DNA from: Janibacter cremeus
GTDB lineage: Bacteria > Actinomycetota > Actinomycetes > Actinomycetales > Dermatophilaceae
NCBI RefSeq assembly: GCF_029395675.1
Contig: NZ_CP115184.1
Location: forward strand, 372,001 to 436,000
DNA: 64,000 bases
Direction of reading: 5' to 3'
Shown: in pieces, positions 8,469-19,254 of the stretch
Layout of the letters: each line of letters begins with the position of its first letter
How positions within the stretch are numbered: the stretch's first letter is position 1
Program-made: the position numbers and the translations under genes
Notes under the pieces: model-generated
What the model was told of the DNA's origin: nothing
Database searches by the model: none
Seen by the model: the letters and a program-made list of their open reading frames with translations, nothing else

Positions 8469-9553
8469 GGCGCACCGCCGTCCCCGGTGGCGCGCAGCAG
8501 TACTAGCTCGGAGCAGAACCCCGGTCCCAGTGCCATGAGCATCCCGAGGCTGCCCGGCGCGGGAGGCCGCTCCCGCAGGGTGTCGGCGAGCACGTGCAGC
8601 ACCGAGGCGGAGGAGAGGTTGCCGATGTCGGCCAGCGACTCCCGCGTCAGGGCGAGGTCGTGGTCGCTCAGGTCGAGGGCGTCGCGAAGCGCGTCGATGA
8701 CCTTCGGCCCACCGGGGTGGCAGACCCACCACCCGATGTCCGCCCGCGACAGGCCGTGGTCGGCGAGGAAGCCGTCGACGTCCTCGCCGATGTAGCGTCC
8801 GACGATCGCGGGTACCTGGGCGTCGAGCACGATCCGCAGCCCGTGGTGACTGACGTCGAAGCCCATGGTGCGCTCGGAGTCGGGGTAGAGGCGGCTGCGG
8901 CTGTCCAGGACCTCGACGGGGCCCTCGGACCCCGGCCCCTCGTCGCCGCCCCGGGCCACCACGGCCGCGGCGCCGTCGCCGAAGAGGCCGCTGGCGACGA
9001 GGTTGGGCATCGAGGTGTCGTCGCGCTGCACGGTCAGCGAGCAGAGCTCGACCGTGACCAGCGCTGCGACCCGACCGGGGTGGCCGCCGAGGTAGTCGTG
9101 CAGGCGGGCGAGGCCGGCGGCCCCGGCGACGCACCCGAGTCCGACCATCGGGACCCGTCGCAGGTCGGGCCGCAGCCCGAGCACGGCCGCGATGCGTGCA
9201 TCCAGTGACGGGATGGCCAGGCCGGTCACGGTCGCGCAGACCAGCAGGTCCAGGTCCTCCCGGCGCAGGCCGGCGGTCTCCAGCGCATCGGACAGCGCCC
9301 GGGCGCCGAGGGCGACGGCGTGCTCGAGGAAGAGGTCGTTGGCCTGGCCGAAGTCCTCGAGCTCGCCGTAACGGGTGATGGGCAGCACCAGGTTGCGGTG
9401 CTCCACGCCGGCGTTGGCGTGCAGCCGCCGCAGCACCCGCTGGTCGACCTCCCCGCGGGCGATGACCTCGGCGAAGGCGTCGGTGATCTCCGCCTGGCTG
9501 TGGCGGTGGGGCGGTAGTGCCCCTCGGACGGAGAGCACCTCGGTGGTCGACAT
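8465..9553 (-). CDS. Type III polyketide synthase (alkylresorcinol/alkylpyrone synthase-like)
   Basis: Chalcone-synthase-fold enzyme of 362 residues that condenses a starter acyl-CoA with malonyl-CoA units and cyclises the product. The catalytic triad is visible: Cys141 in [11 protein letters not shown], His279 in [11 protein letters not shown] and Asn312 in GNLSSASVL. The C-terminal [11 protein letters not shown] block is typical. Related bacterial enzymes use fatty acyl starters to make alkylresorcinols or pyrones. The adjacent methyltransferase, UbiA and flavoprotein genes suggest the product is further modified into a prenylated quinone-like lipid. ATG 9553 lies 1 nt after the upstream flavoprotein stop. 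Confidence 0.95.
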   Translation of the reverse strand: MSTTEVLSVRGALPPHRHSQAEITDAFAEVIARGEVDQRVLRRLHANAGVEHRNLVLPITRYGELEDFGQANDLFLEHAVALGARALSDALETAGLRREDLDLLVCATVTGLAIPSLDARIAAVLGLRPDLRRVPMVGLGCVAGAAGLARLHDYLGGHPGRVAALVTVELCSLTVQRDDTSMPNLVASGLFGDGAAAVVARGGDEGPGSEGPVEVLDSRSRLYPDSERTMGFDVSHHGLRIVLDAQVPAIVGRYIGEDVDGFLADHGLSRADIGWWVCHPGGPKVIDALRDALDLSDHDLALTRESLADIGNLSSASVLHVLADTLRERPPAPGSLGMLMALGPGFCSELVLLRATGDGGAP

Positions 9554-9554
9554 G

Positions 9555-10727
9555 TCAGCCTCTCATCGGGGTCAGCTGGTTGCGGATCAGGCCGGCGCCC
9601 AGCGAGGCGACCAGGCGGGGCGTCAGCCGGCCGTCCCCGAGCCCGAGCTCGACCAGGTCGTCGAAGGTGTGCTGGTCCCTGCCCGCGGCGGTGATCCCGG
9701 CCTCGACGACCTGCGGGTGGCGGGTCAGCCGTCCGGCGAGCCAGGTGTGCCGCAGGTGGTGCTCGAGCAGGGCGCGGACCGCGGCTCGGTGGCGGGCCCC
9801 GGCGGCGACCGCTGCGTGGTCGGCGACGCAGGTCATGGCGGTGCGGCCCGCGACGGCACCCGTGGCCACCGCGTAGTAGATGCCTTCGCCGGTCATCGGG
9901 TTGACCAGGCCGGCGGCGTCGCCGGCGTAGAGGACGGGTCCGTCGGGCTGCTCGGTCCGCCACCCCCAGCCCGAGAGCGGCAGGTGGTGGCCGCGCCACC
10001 GCTCGGCCTGCGGGACGGTCCCCGGCAGCAGCTGCTCGAGCTGGTCGAGCAGCACGCCGCGCGAGGGCTGCCGTGGGCCACCGAGCAGCTCCCCGTAGCC
10101 CACGTTGGAGATCCCGTCGCCGCGGTCGAAGGCCCACGCGTAGGACGGCTGGGACCGCCCTTCGCCGTACCGGATCAGCTGGCGCCCGGCCCGCCCGGGC
10201 GGGGTCGGTGCATAGCCGCGGATCGCGATGGCCTCCCGTACGCGCCGGGGACCGGCCAGTGCGGTGCGGACCGCCGAGCGCGCACCGTCGGCGGCCACGA
10301 CGACCCGGGCCCGGAAGCGTCCGTCGAGCACGACGGCACCGTCCTCGACCCGGACATCGCGGACGCGGTGCTGCACCAGCCGCGCGCCCGCGGCCACCGC
10401 GTGGTCGACGAGCCGGGCGTCGAAGACCTCGCGCGGGACCACCCGGACCGGCCGCGCCATCTGTCCCTCGACGGTGCGCCGACCCCGCGAGAGCTCCAGC
10501 CGCTGCAGGGGACGCCAGCCGTCCACGACGTCGTCGGCACCGAGGGGAGCGAGGACGTCGAGCACGTGCGGGGCGATCCCGTCCCCGCAGCTCTTGTCGC
10601 GGGGGAAGCGTGTCCGGTCCAGCAGCAGCACGCGTGCGGTGGGCTGCTGGGCCAACGCCGCCAGGGCCGCGGTCGAGCCGGCGGGTCCGGCGCCGACGAC
10701 GGCGAGGTCCCAGGTCTCCTCGTTCAT
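9555..10727 (-). CDS. Geranylgeranyl reductase family FAD-dependent protein
   Basis: A 390-residue flavoprotein with [10 protein letters not shown] at the N-terminus, [16 protein letters not shown] near residue 45, and the second FAD motif [18 protein letters not shown]. The CGDGI motif and overall layout match geranylgeranyl reductases that saturate isoprenoid chains. It lies directly between UbiA and the type III PKS, so reduction of a transferred prenyl group is the best guess. Hydroxylation of the polyketide ring is the alternative. ATG 10727 overlaps the UbiA stop by ATGA, so translation is coupled. Confidence 0.88.
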   Translation of the reverse strand: MNEETWDLAVVGAGPAGSTAALAALAQQPTARVLLLDRTRFPRDKSCGDGIAPHVLDVLAPLGADDVVDGWRPLQRLELSRGRRTVEGQMARPVRVVPREVFDARLVDHAVAAGARLVQHRVRDVRVEDGAVVLDGRFRARVVVAADGARSAVRTALAGPRRVREAIAIRGYAPTPPGRAGRQLIRYGEGRSQPSYAWAFDRGDGISNVGYGELLGGPRQPSRGVLLDQLEQLLPGTVPQAERWRGHHLPLSGWGWRTEQPDGPVLYAGDAAGLVNPMTGEGIYYAVATGAVAGRTAMTCVADHAAVAAGARHRAAVRALLEHHLRHTWLAGRLTRHPQVVEAGITAAGRDQHTFDDLVELGLGDGRLTPRLVASLGAGLIRNQLTPMRG

Positions 10728-11578
10728 CCGGCCGCCACCACCAGCAGCAGCACGTCCAGCACCGCGATGCCGATCGCTGCCCGGAAGGGGACCCGACCAC
10801 GGGCGACCAGCGCGAGCCCCGCGAGGGCGACGACCGCGACGAGCACGAGCGCCACGACCGGCCGGGGCACCTGCCCGGCGCCCACGGCGACCACCACCGA
10901 TGCGGTGGTCAGGGCGGCGACGGCCAGGACCGACGCGGCCCGGGCACCGATCCGGTGCGGCAGGCCGCGGACACCGGTCGCCTCGTCGTCCGCGAGGTCC
11001 GGCAGCGTGTTCAGCAGGTGCGCGCCGACGCCGAGGAGCGCCCCGGCGGCGACGATCCACCAGGGCGGCGGCCCGGAGCCCGGGTCGGCGAGGGTGACGA
11101 AGACCGGGAGCCCCCCGAAGGCGAGGGCGTAGGGCAACCACGACCACACCGTGGCCTTGATGCCCAGGTTGTAGGCCCAGCCCGCGGCCACGCACCCCAG
11201 GTGCACGGCCCCGGCCACGAGGCCGCAGGCCAGGGACAGGACCACGGTCGCCGCGATCGCTCCCGCGCACGCGAACCGCGCGACCGGGAGCGGCAGCTCG
11301 CCGGTTGCCAGGGGCTTGTCGGTCCGACCGACGGCACGGTCGCGGCGGGCGTCGAGCAGGTCGTTGCCCCACCCGATCGACAACTGTCCGGCGAGGACCG
11401 CGGCCGTCACGAGCGCGGCCCGCCCGGGAGCGAGGCCGGTCGACACGGCGAAGGCCGCCGCCAGCAGGGTCACCGCCAGTGCCGGGCCCGGGTGCGCGGC
11501 GCCGAGCAGCGTCGACCGGACGCGCGGGGACGTGGACGGAGGGCCGGTCCCGAGCAGGCTGCGGGATTCACTGCTCAC
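10724..11578 (-). CDS. UbiA family prenyltransferase
   Basis: Integral membrane aromatic prenyltransferase of 284 residues with about eight hydrophobic segments. Both Asp-rich motifs are intact: N72-D73-x2-D76-x3-D80 and D194-x2-D197-D198. They bind Mg2+ and the isoprenyl diphosphate. GTG 11578 has GGAG 6 nt upstream and begins the five-gene leftward operon. In this context it probably prenylates the PKS-derived aromatic ring or a hydroxyl on it. The proline-poor, alanine-rich helices are typical of the family. Confidence 0.93.
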   Translation of the reverse strand: MSSESRSLLGTGPPSTSPRVRSTLLGAAHPGPALAVTLLAAAFAVSTGLAPGRAALVTAAVLAGQLSIGWGNDLLDARRDRAVGRTDKPLATGELPLPVARFACAGAIAATVVLSLACGLVAGAVHLGCVAAGWAYNLGIKATVWSWLPYALAFGGLPVFVTLADPGSGPPPWWIVAAGALLGVGAHLLNTLPDLADDEATGVRGLPHRIGARAASVLAVAALTTASVVVAVGAGQVPRPVVALVLVAVVALAGLALVARGRVPFRAAIGIAVLDVLLLVVAAG

Positions 11579-11627
11579 CGGCGGCTCCTTCGGATCGGTG
11601 TCGCGGACCGCGTCCGCAGCCCGGGTC

Positions 11628-13250
11628 CTACCCGCGGGAGGGGCGGGCATGCGATGACACGTCCGCGGGTCCGGTCCGGGACGGGTTGTCCACCCCAACC
11701 CTGCTCCCCAGCGAGCGCGGCGTCCAGACCCGTCCGTCGGCGGTGACCCGCGTGGTCGAGGCGCCGACGACGACGAGGCACCCCATGTCGACGGCGGCGA
11801 CGTCGAGCCCACCGAGCGTGGTGACGACGACGGACTCCTCGTCGCGGCCCACGTGGCGGGCGACGACGACCACCCGCTCGGGGCCGACCGCCGCGACGAG
11901 CAGGTCCCGCGCGGCACCGAGGGTGTCCGGGCGGGAGCGCGACCGCGGGTTGTACAGCGCGACCGCGACGTCCCGTGAGACGAGGGCGGTGAGCCGGTCG
12001 GCGAGCACCTCCCACGGCTTGAGGTTGTCGCTGAGGTTGACCAGGGCGTGGTCGCCGCCGAGGACGGCGCCGACCAGCGCGCTCGCGGCGTGCGCGGCGG
12101 TCACGCCGGGTACCACTCGTACAGGGACGTCTGCATACGCGGCGTCGTCGTGCAGGGCGCTCTCCCGGGACTCGAAGATCGCCGTCGCCATCCCGAAGAC
12201 CCCTGCATCACCCCCGGAGACGACGGCGACGTCGTCCCCGGCCCGGGCCAGGTCGAGCGCGAGCCGGCCGCGGTCGGTCTCCACGCCGTTGCCCGATGCG
12301 TGCCGCGTCAGCCCCTCTCGTTGCGGCACCCGGGCGACGTAGGGGCCGTAGCCGACGACGTGGTCGACCGCGGCGAGGACCTCGCTCGCCTCGGGGGTGA
12401 GCCAGCGGTCCGGCCCGGGGCCGAGACCGACGACGTGCACGGTGCCGGGGGACGAAGGGGGCGTGAGGTCGCCCTCGTCGGTGGTCGCGGTCAGCCGTGC
12501 GAAGTCGGCCGCCCGGCCCGCCGCGTCGTCGCGCAGCCCTTCCCCCGGGACGACGACGAGCGACATGTAGGGCACCCGTCCCTCGTCCACCTCGGCGGCG
12601 GGCAGGACGACCTCCCCCGTGCCGGAGGCTCGCTCGACGTAGACGGCACGCTCGAGCACGCCGGCCCGGCGCAGCGCCTCGCGCACGCCGGCGAAGGTGC
12701 GGCCGAGCTTCATGATGATCGCCGCATCGGTGTCGGCGAGCCGTCGGGCCAGCTCGGTGACGGGCAGCGTGCCGGGCAGGACGGTCAGGGTGTCCTCGTG
12801 GCGGCACAGCCCGGTGGCGACGGCCGCCGTGGCCGCCGACAGCGAGGTGATGCCCGGGACCACCTCGGTGGGGTAGCGGGGGCTGAGCCGGTCGTGGACG
12901 TACATGAAGGACCCGAAGAACAGCGGGTCCCCGACGGCGAGGACCACGACCGTGCGCCCCGCTGCCAGGTGCGCCTCGAGACGGTCGGAGCACTCGTCGT
13001 AGAAGTCGGCCAGCGCGCCGTAGTAGCCGCGCGGGTGGTCGGTGAAGCCGGTCGTCACCGGGTAGCGCAGCTCCTCCTCGACGACACCCTCGGGGATGAG
13101 GTCGGCGGCGATGGACCGGGCCATCGACTGCTTGCCGGTGCCCGCGTGGTAGGCGACGACGTCGGCCCCGGCGATGAGCCGCGCGGCCTTGAGGGTGATC
13201 AGCTCGGGGTCGCCGGGGCCGACGCCGACACCGTAGAAGTGCGCGCTCAT
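11628..13250 (-). CDS. cobIJ: CobI-CobJ fusion: precorrin-2 C20- and precorrin-3B C17-methyltransferase
   Basis: Bifunctional corrin-ring enzyme of 540 residues. CobI (about 1-245) starts YGVGVGPGDPELITLKA and methylates C20. CobJ (about 255-500) starts VHVVGLGPGPDRWLTPEA and carries out C17 methylation with ring contraction. The linker is acidic with a TTDEGD stretch. Fused CobIJ is common in actinobacteria. ATG 13250 overlaps the cobH stop by ATGA. The gene ends 50 nt upstream of the UbiA start, so readthrough into the PKS operon is possible. Confidence 0.96.
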   Translation of the reverse strand: MSAHFYGVGVGPGDPELITLKAARLIAGADVVAYHAGTGKQSMARSIAADLIPEGVVEEELRYPVTTGFTDHPRGYYGALADFYDECSDRLEAHLAAGRTVVVLAVGDPLFFGSFMYVHDRLSPRYPTEVVPGITSLSAATAAVATGLCRHEDTLTVLPGTLPVTELARRLADTDAAIIMKLGRTFAGVREALRRAGVLERAVYVERASGTGEVVLPAAEVDEGRVPYMSLVVVPGEGLRDDAAGRAADFARLTATTDEGDLTPPSSPGTVHVVGLGPGPDRWLTPEASEVLAAVDHVVGYGPYVARVPQREGLTRHASGNGVETDRGRLALDLARAGDDVAVVSGGDAGVFGMATAIFESRESALHDDAAYADVPVRVVPGVTAAHAASALVGAVLGGDHALVNLSDNLKPWEVLADRLTALVSRDVAVALYNPRSRSRPDTLGAARDLLVAAVGPERVVVVARHVGRDEESVVVTTLGGLDVAAVDMGCLVVVGASTTRVTADGRVWTPRSLGSRVGVDNPSRTGPADVSSHARPSRG

Positions 13251-13915
13251 GCCAGCTCGTCCGGGTTCGCGAGGGCGTTGAGCGCGGCGGCGGCCATCGC
13301 CGACCCGCCGCGTCGGCCGTGCACGACGAGCCAGGGCACGGGGCCGCCGGGCAGCTCGTGCCCGGCCAGGGCGACCTTCGACTCGGCCGACCCGACGAAG
13401 CCGACCGGCATCCCGATGATCGCGGCCGGGCGCGGCGCCCCGTCGTGGAGCATCTCGAGCAGGTGGAACAGGGCGGTCGGCGCGTTGCCGATGGCCACGA
13501 CCGCGCCCTCGAGCCGGTCCGCCCACAGGGACACGGCCGCAGCGGCGCGGGTGGTCTCCCACTCTCGGGCCAGGTCCGGCACGGAGCCGTCGCGCAGGGT
13601 GCAGACCACCTCGTTGTCCGCGGGCAGCCGCCGTCGGGTCACCCCCGAGGCGAGCATGTGGCTGTCGGTGAGGATCGGCGCCCCGGCGGCCAGCGCCGCG
13701 TGCGCGGCGTCGGCGACGCCGGGGTGGGCGGCGACGTCGCGGGTGATCGCGACGTCACCGGCGGCGTGGATGATCCGCACCGCGGCGCCGTGCAGGCTCG
13801 GTGGCAGCGCGGACAGGTCGGCCTCGTCGCGGATCGTCGCGAAGGAGCGGCGGTAGATCTCCTGGCCGTCGGTGACGTAGTCGTAGCGCCGCGGGGGCTG
13901 GATGAGCACGTTCAT
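13247..13915 (-). CDS. cobH: Precorrin-8X methylmutase (precorrin isomerase) CobH
   Basis: Moves the methyl group from C11 to C12 of precorrin-8X, giving hydrogenobyrinate. The 222-residue protein has the catalytic-His region RIIHAAGDVAI (His50), the SHMLASGVTRRRL block and the AIIGMPVGFVGSAESK block, all typical. The start ATG 13915 overlaps the cobG stop and its end overlaps cobIJ, making a coupled cobG-cobH-cobIJ unit. Nothing unusual was seen. Confidence 0.95.
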   Translation of the reverse strand: MNVLIQPPRRYDYVTDGQEIYRRSFATIRDEADLSALPPSLHGAAVRIIHAAGDVAITRDVAAHPGVADAAHAALAAGAPILTDSHMLASGVTRRRLPADNEVVCTLRDGSVPDLAREWETTRAAAAVSLWADRLEGAVVAIGNAPTALFHLLEMLHDGAPRPAAIIGMPVGFVGSAESKVALAGHELPGGPVPWLVVHGRRGGSAMAAAALNALANPDELA

Positions 13916-15099
13916 CGGTCCTTCTCGGGTCGTGGGGAGCGTTGTGCGGCAACGATGTCCGCAGTGGTCGACGGGTTCAGGGAGATGTTGTGCGGGCGAG
14001 CGGGGTGGCCGCAGGAGCGGTCGCACCCGATGACGTGCACGGGTGGTCCGTCGACGTCGACGAAGGGGGCCGCCTCCCGCGCGATCCGGCGCGTCCGCGT
14101 CGTCGTGCGGCCGCACGAGGGTGCCCCGGCGCAGGCGGTCAGGACCGTCCAGGGGGAGTCGGCGGTCGTCGCGAACCCCGCGGCCGCGAGGTCGTCCGCG
14201 TGCGCGGCGCCCCCGGGCACGACGACCGACCGCCACGGGGTGGTGCGCAGGGTGGTTTCGAGGCTCGGCCGCGGGCGGCCTCGCACCTCAACCACCGATG
14301 CACGTCGGCTGAGGTGCGAGGAGCTCTGCGACGAGCCTCGAAGCCCGGAGAGCACCTCGGCCATCTCCGGAGTGAGCACCCCCAGCGGCACGAGGGCGAC
14401 GAGGTCGTCACCGTGGACTCCCGGTGCCGGTGGCCCACCGGGAGCGGGCGCGAAGGGGGTGCCCCCCGGCAACAGGTCGGCCCGGTCCGCCGCGGGCAGG
14501 TCCCGCACGTTCCACGTGCGCTCGTCGGTACGCCTCGCGAGGAAGCGCCGGGCCGCCTCGAGAGCGCAGCCGACGGCATCACCACGGGCGACCACGACGC
14601 CCCTGCCGTCGACGACGACGCGAGCGGACCCCCCTTCGTCCACGATCGCCAGGTCCCACGGCTCGGCCAGGACCGGCCCGTCCGGCTCGGCGACGGCCAT
14701 CAGGAACCGCCCGGGCAGTCCTGCGAGGTCCGGGTCGGCGAGCAGTCCCGCGTCGAGGTCGGCGACGAGGTCGTCCAGCACGCCCGCCGGGTCCGCGACG
14801 ATGTTGCGCGCCTTGTCGTGGGCGCCGGACGGGACGAGCCCGAGGTCGTCGACGGCGGCGACGAGCCCGCGGGGGAGCGGGTCCGCCAGGCCGCGCAGCT
14901 GGACGCTCCCGCGGGAGGTGAGGGTGATGTCCGGGTCACCGAATCGCGTTGCGAGGGAGGAGATCTCGCCCAGCGTCGCGGCCTTGATCCGACCACCGGG
15001 GAAGCGCAGCCGGACCATGGCGCCGTCCGCGGAGACGAAGGGCGCCAGCAGTCCCGGGCAGCGGTCGGCGCCGTCCCGGGAGGGCGAAGGGGTGGACAC
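13912..15099 (-). CDS. cobG: Precorrin-3B synthase CobG (nitrite/sulfite reductase-like)
   Basis: Oxygen-dependent hydroxylation and lactonisation of precorrin-3A to precorrin-3B, the hallmark of the aerobic pathway. The 395-residue protein has the ferredoxin-like half-domain block TLTSRGSVQLRGL. Four cysteines follow a C-x5-C-x29-C-x3-C pattern at about 323, 329, 359 and 363, ligands for the 4Fe-4S cluster. GTG 15099 is preferred, with TATGCT 8 nt upstream (leaderless pattern). A palindromic repeat of ~88 bp (14256-14343) lies in frame inside the gene and encodes a Ser/Arg-rich stretch that looks inserted. Whether the enzyme stays active is unknown. Confidence 0.92.
   Translation of the reverse strand: MSTPSPSRDGADRCPGLLAPFVSADGAMVRLRFPGGRIKAATLGEISSLATRFGDPDITLTSRGSVQLRGLADPLPRGLVAAVDDLGLVPSGAHDKARNIVADPAGVLDDLVADLDAGLLADPDLAGLPGRFLMAVAEPDGPVLAEPWDLAIVDEGGSARVVVDGRGVVVARGDAVGCALEAARRFLARRTDERTWNVRDLPAADRADLLPGGTPFAPAPGGPPAPGVHGDDLVALVPLGVLTPEMAEVLSGLRGSSQSSSHLSRRASVVEVRGRPRPSLETTLRTTPWRSVVVPGGAAHADDLAAAGFATTADSPWTVLTACAGAPSCGRTTTRTRRIAREAAPFVDVDGPPVHVIGCDRSCGHPARPHNISLNPSTTADIVAAQRSPRPEKDR
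14256..14343. repeat. Nested palindromic element inserted in frame in cobG
   Basis: Outer arms 14257-14267 and 14332-14342 are perfect 11-bp inverted repeats (ttcgaggctcg). Inner arms 14279-14290 and 14310-14321 are perfect 12-bp inverted repeats (cctcgcacctca). A small ccga/tcgg stem closes the centre. The cobG frame reads straight through it. The outer-arm sequence cgagcctcgaag recurs at about 41472, in the inverted-repeat region after the acyl-CoA synthetase gene. This suggests a dispersed REP-like family. Confidence 0.75.
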
Positions 15100-15193
15100 G
15101 GGGTCGCAGCATACGCAGGGTCCGGCAGTGCGGTCCTTGTCCTCCGTGTCGGTCGCGGCTCTAATGGGGGGGAGACCGTGCCGGGAGGGCCGC

Positions 15194-15412
15194 ATGCTGG
15201 ATGTCCTGACAGCCGTACTGATCCTCACGCTCGTCGGCGTCTGGCTGGCCGCCTTGGGCCGCTCGACCATGCCGCGTGCCGAGCGGCTGCCGCTGGGCGC
15301 GTGGCGGGTCCCCGAGGTCGTCGCGAACATCGCCATCGGCTACCGGCAGCTGGTGGCGGTCCACGAGCGCATGAGGTGGACGGCCGGCAGGCGCGACCAC
15401 CCGGGTGGGTAG
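15194..15412 (+). CDS. Small membrane protein of unknown function
   Basis: Open frame of 72 residues starting MLDVLTAVLILTLVGVWLAA, a clear single N-terminal membrane helix, followed by a basic and polar tail. GGGAGG lies about 5 nt upstream of ATG 15194, and a TCTAAT box is seen near 15158. It sits in the short gap between divergent cobG and the riboswitch of cobN. I do not recognise a family. A role in corrinoid or metal handling can only be guessed from position. Confidence 0.5.
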   Translation: MLDVLTAVLILTLVGVWLAALGRSTMPRAERLPLGAWRVPEVVANIAIGYRQLVAVHERMRWTAGRRDHPGG

Positions 15413-15420
15413 GCTGCGCT

Positions 15421-15535
15421 CGGCAGATCCAGACGGAACCCGGTGCGAACCCGGGACGGTCCCGCCACTGTGAGCGATTGATTCGCGAGTCAGACACGTC
15501 GGATCCGCTGGCCCGGGCACACGGCGCGGGTCCCT
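15421..15535 (+). promoter_or_regulatory. Cobalamin riboswitch upstream of cobN
   Basis: The region contains GGAACCCGGTGCGAACCC and GGTCCCGCCACTGTGA, then a B12-box-like GCGAGTCAGACAC, which together define the cobalamin riboswitch core. A gcgggg/ccccgc hairpin at 15543-15561 lies just before the AAGGAG of cobN and may be the switching stem. The B12 box departs from the usual AGCCAGGA form (AGTCAGAC), so switching strength is uncertain. Bounds are approximate. Confidence 0.9.
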
Positions 15536-15577
15536 TTCGACCGCGGGGCGCGGAACCCCGCTCAAGGAGCGCACGAC

Positions 15578-19252
<3,675 letters not shown>

Positions 19253-19254
19253 CG

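Noticed and set aside
7929..9134. A 401-codon version of the ICMT-like gene starting inside the PKS gene
   Set aside because: The added part overlaps the PKS in another frame and has no domain. GTG 8468 overlapping the PKS stop fits the operon.
11628..13250. cobI and cobJ as two genes
   Set aside because: The frame is continuous with no internal stop and no good internal start. A CobIJ fusion is known in actinobacteria.
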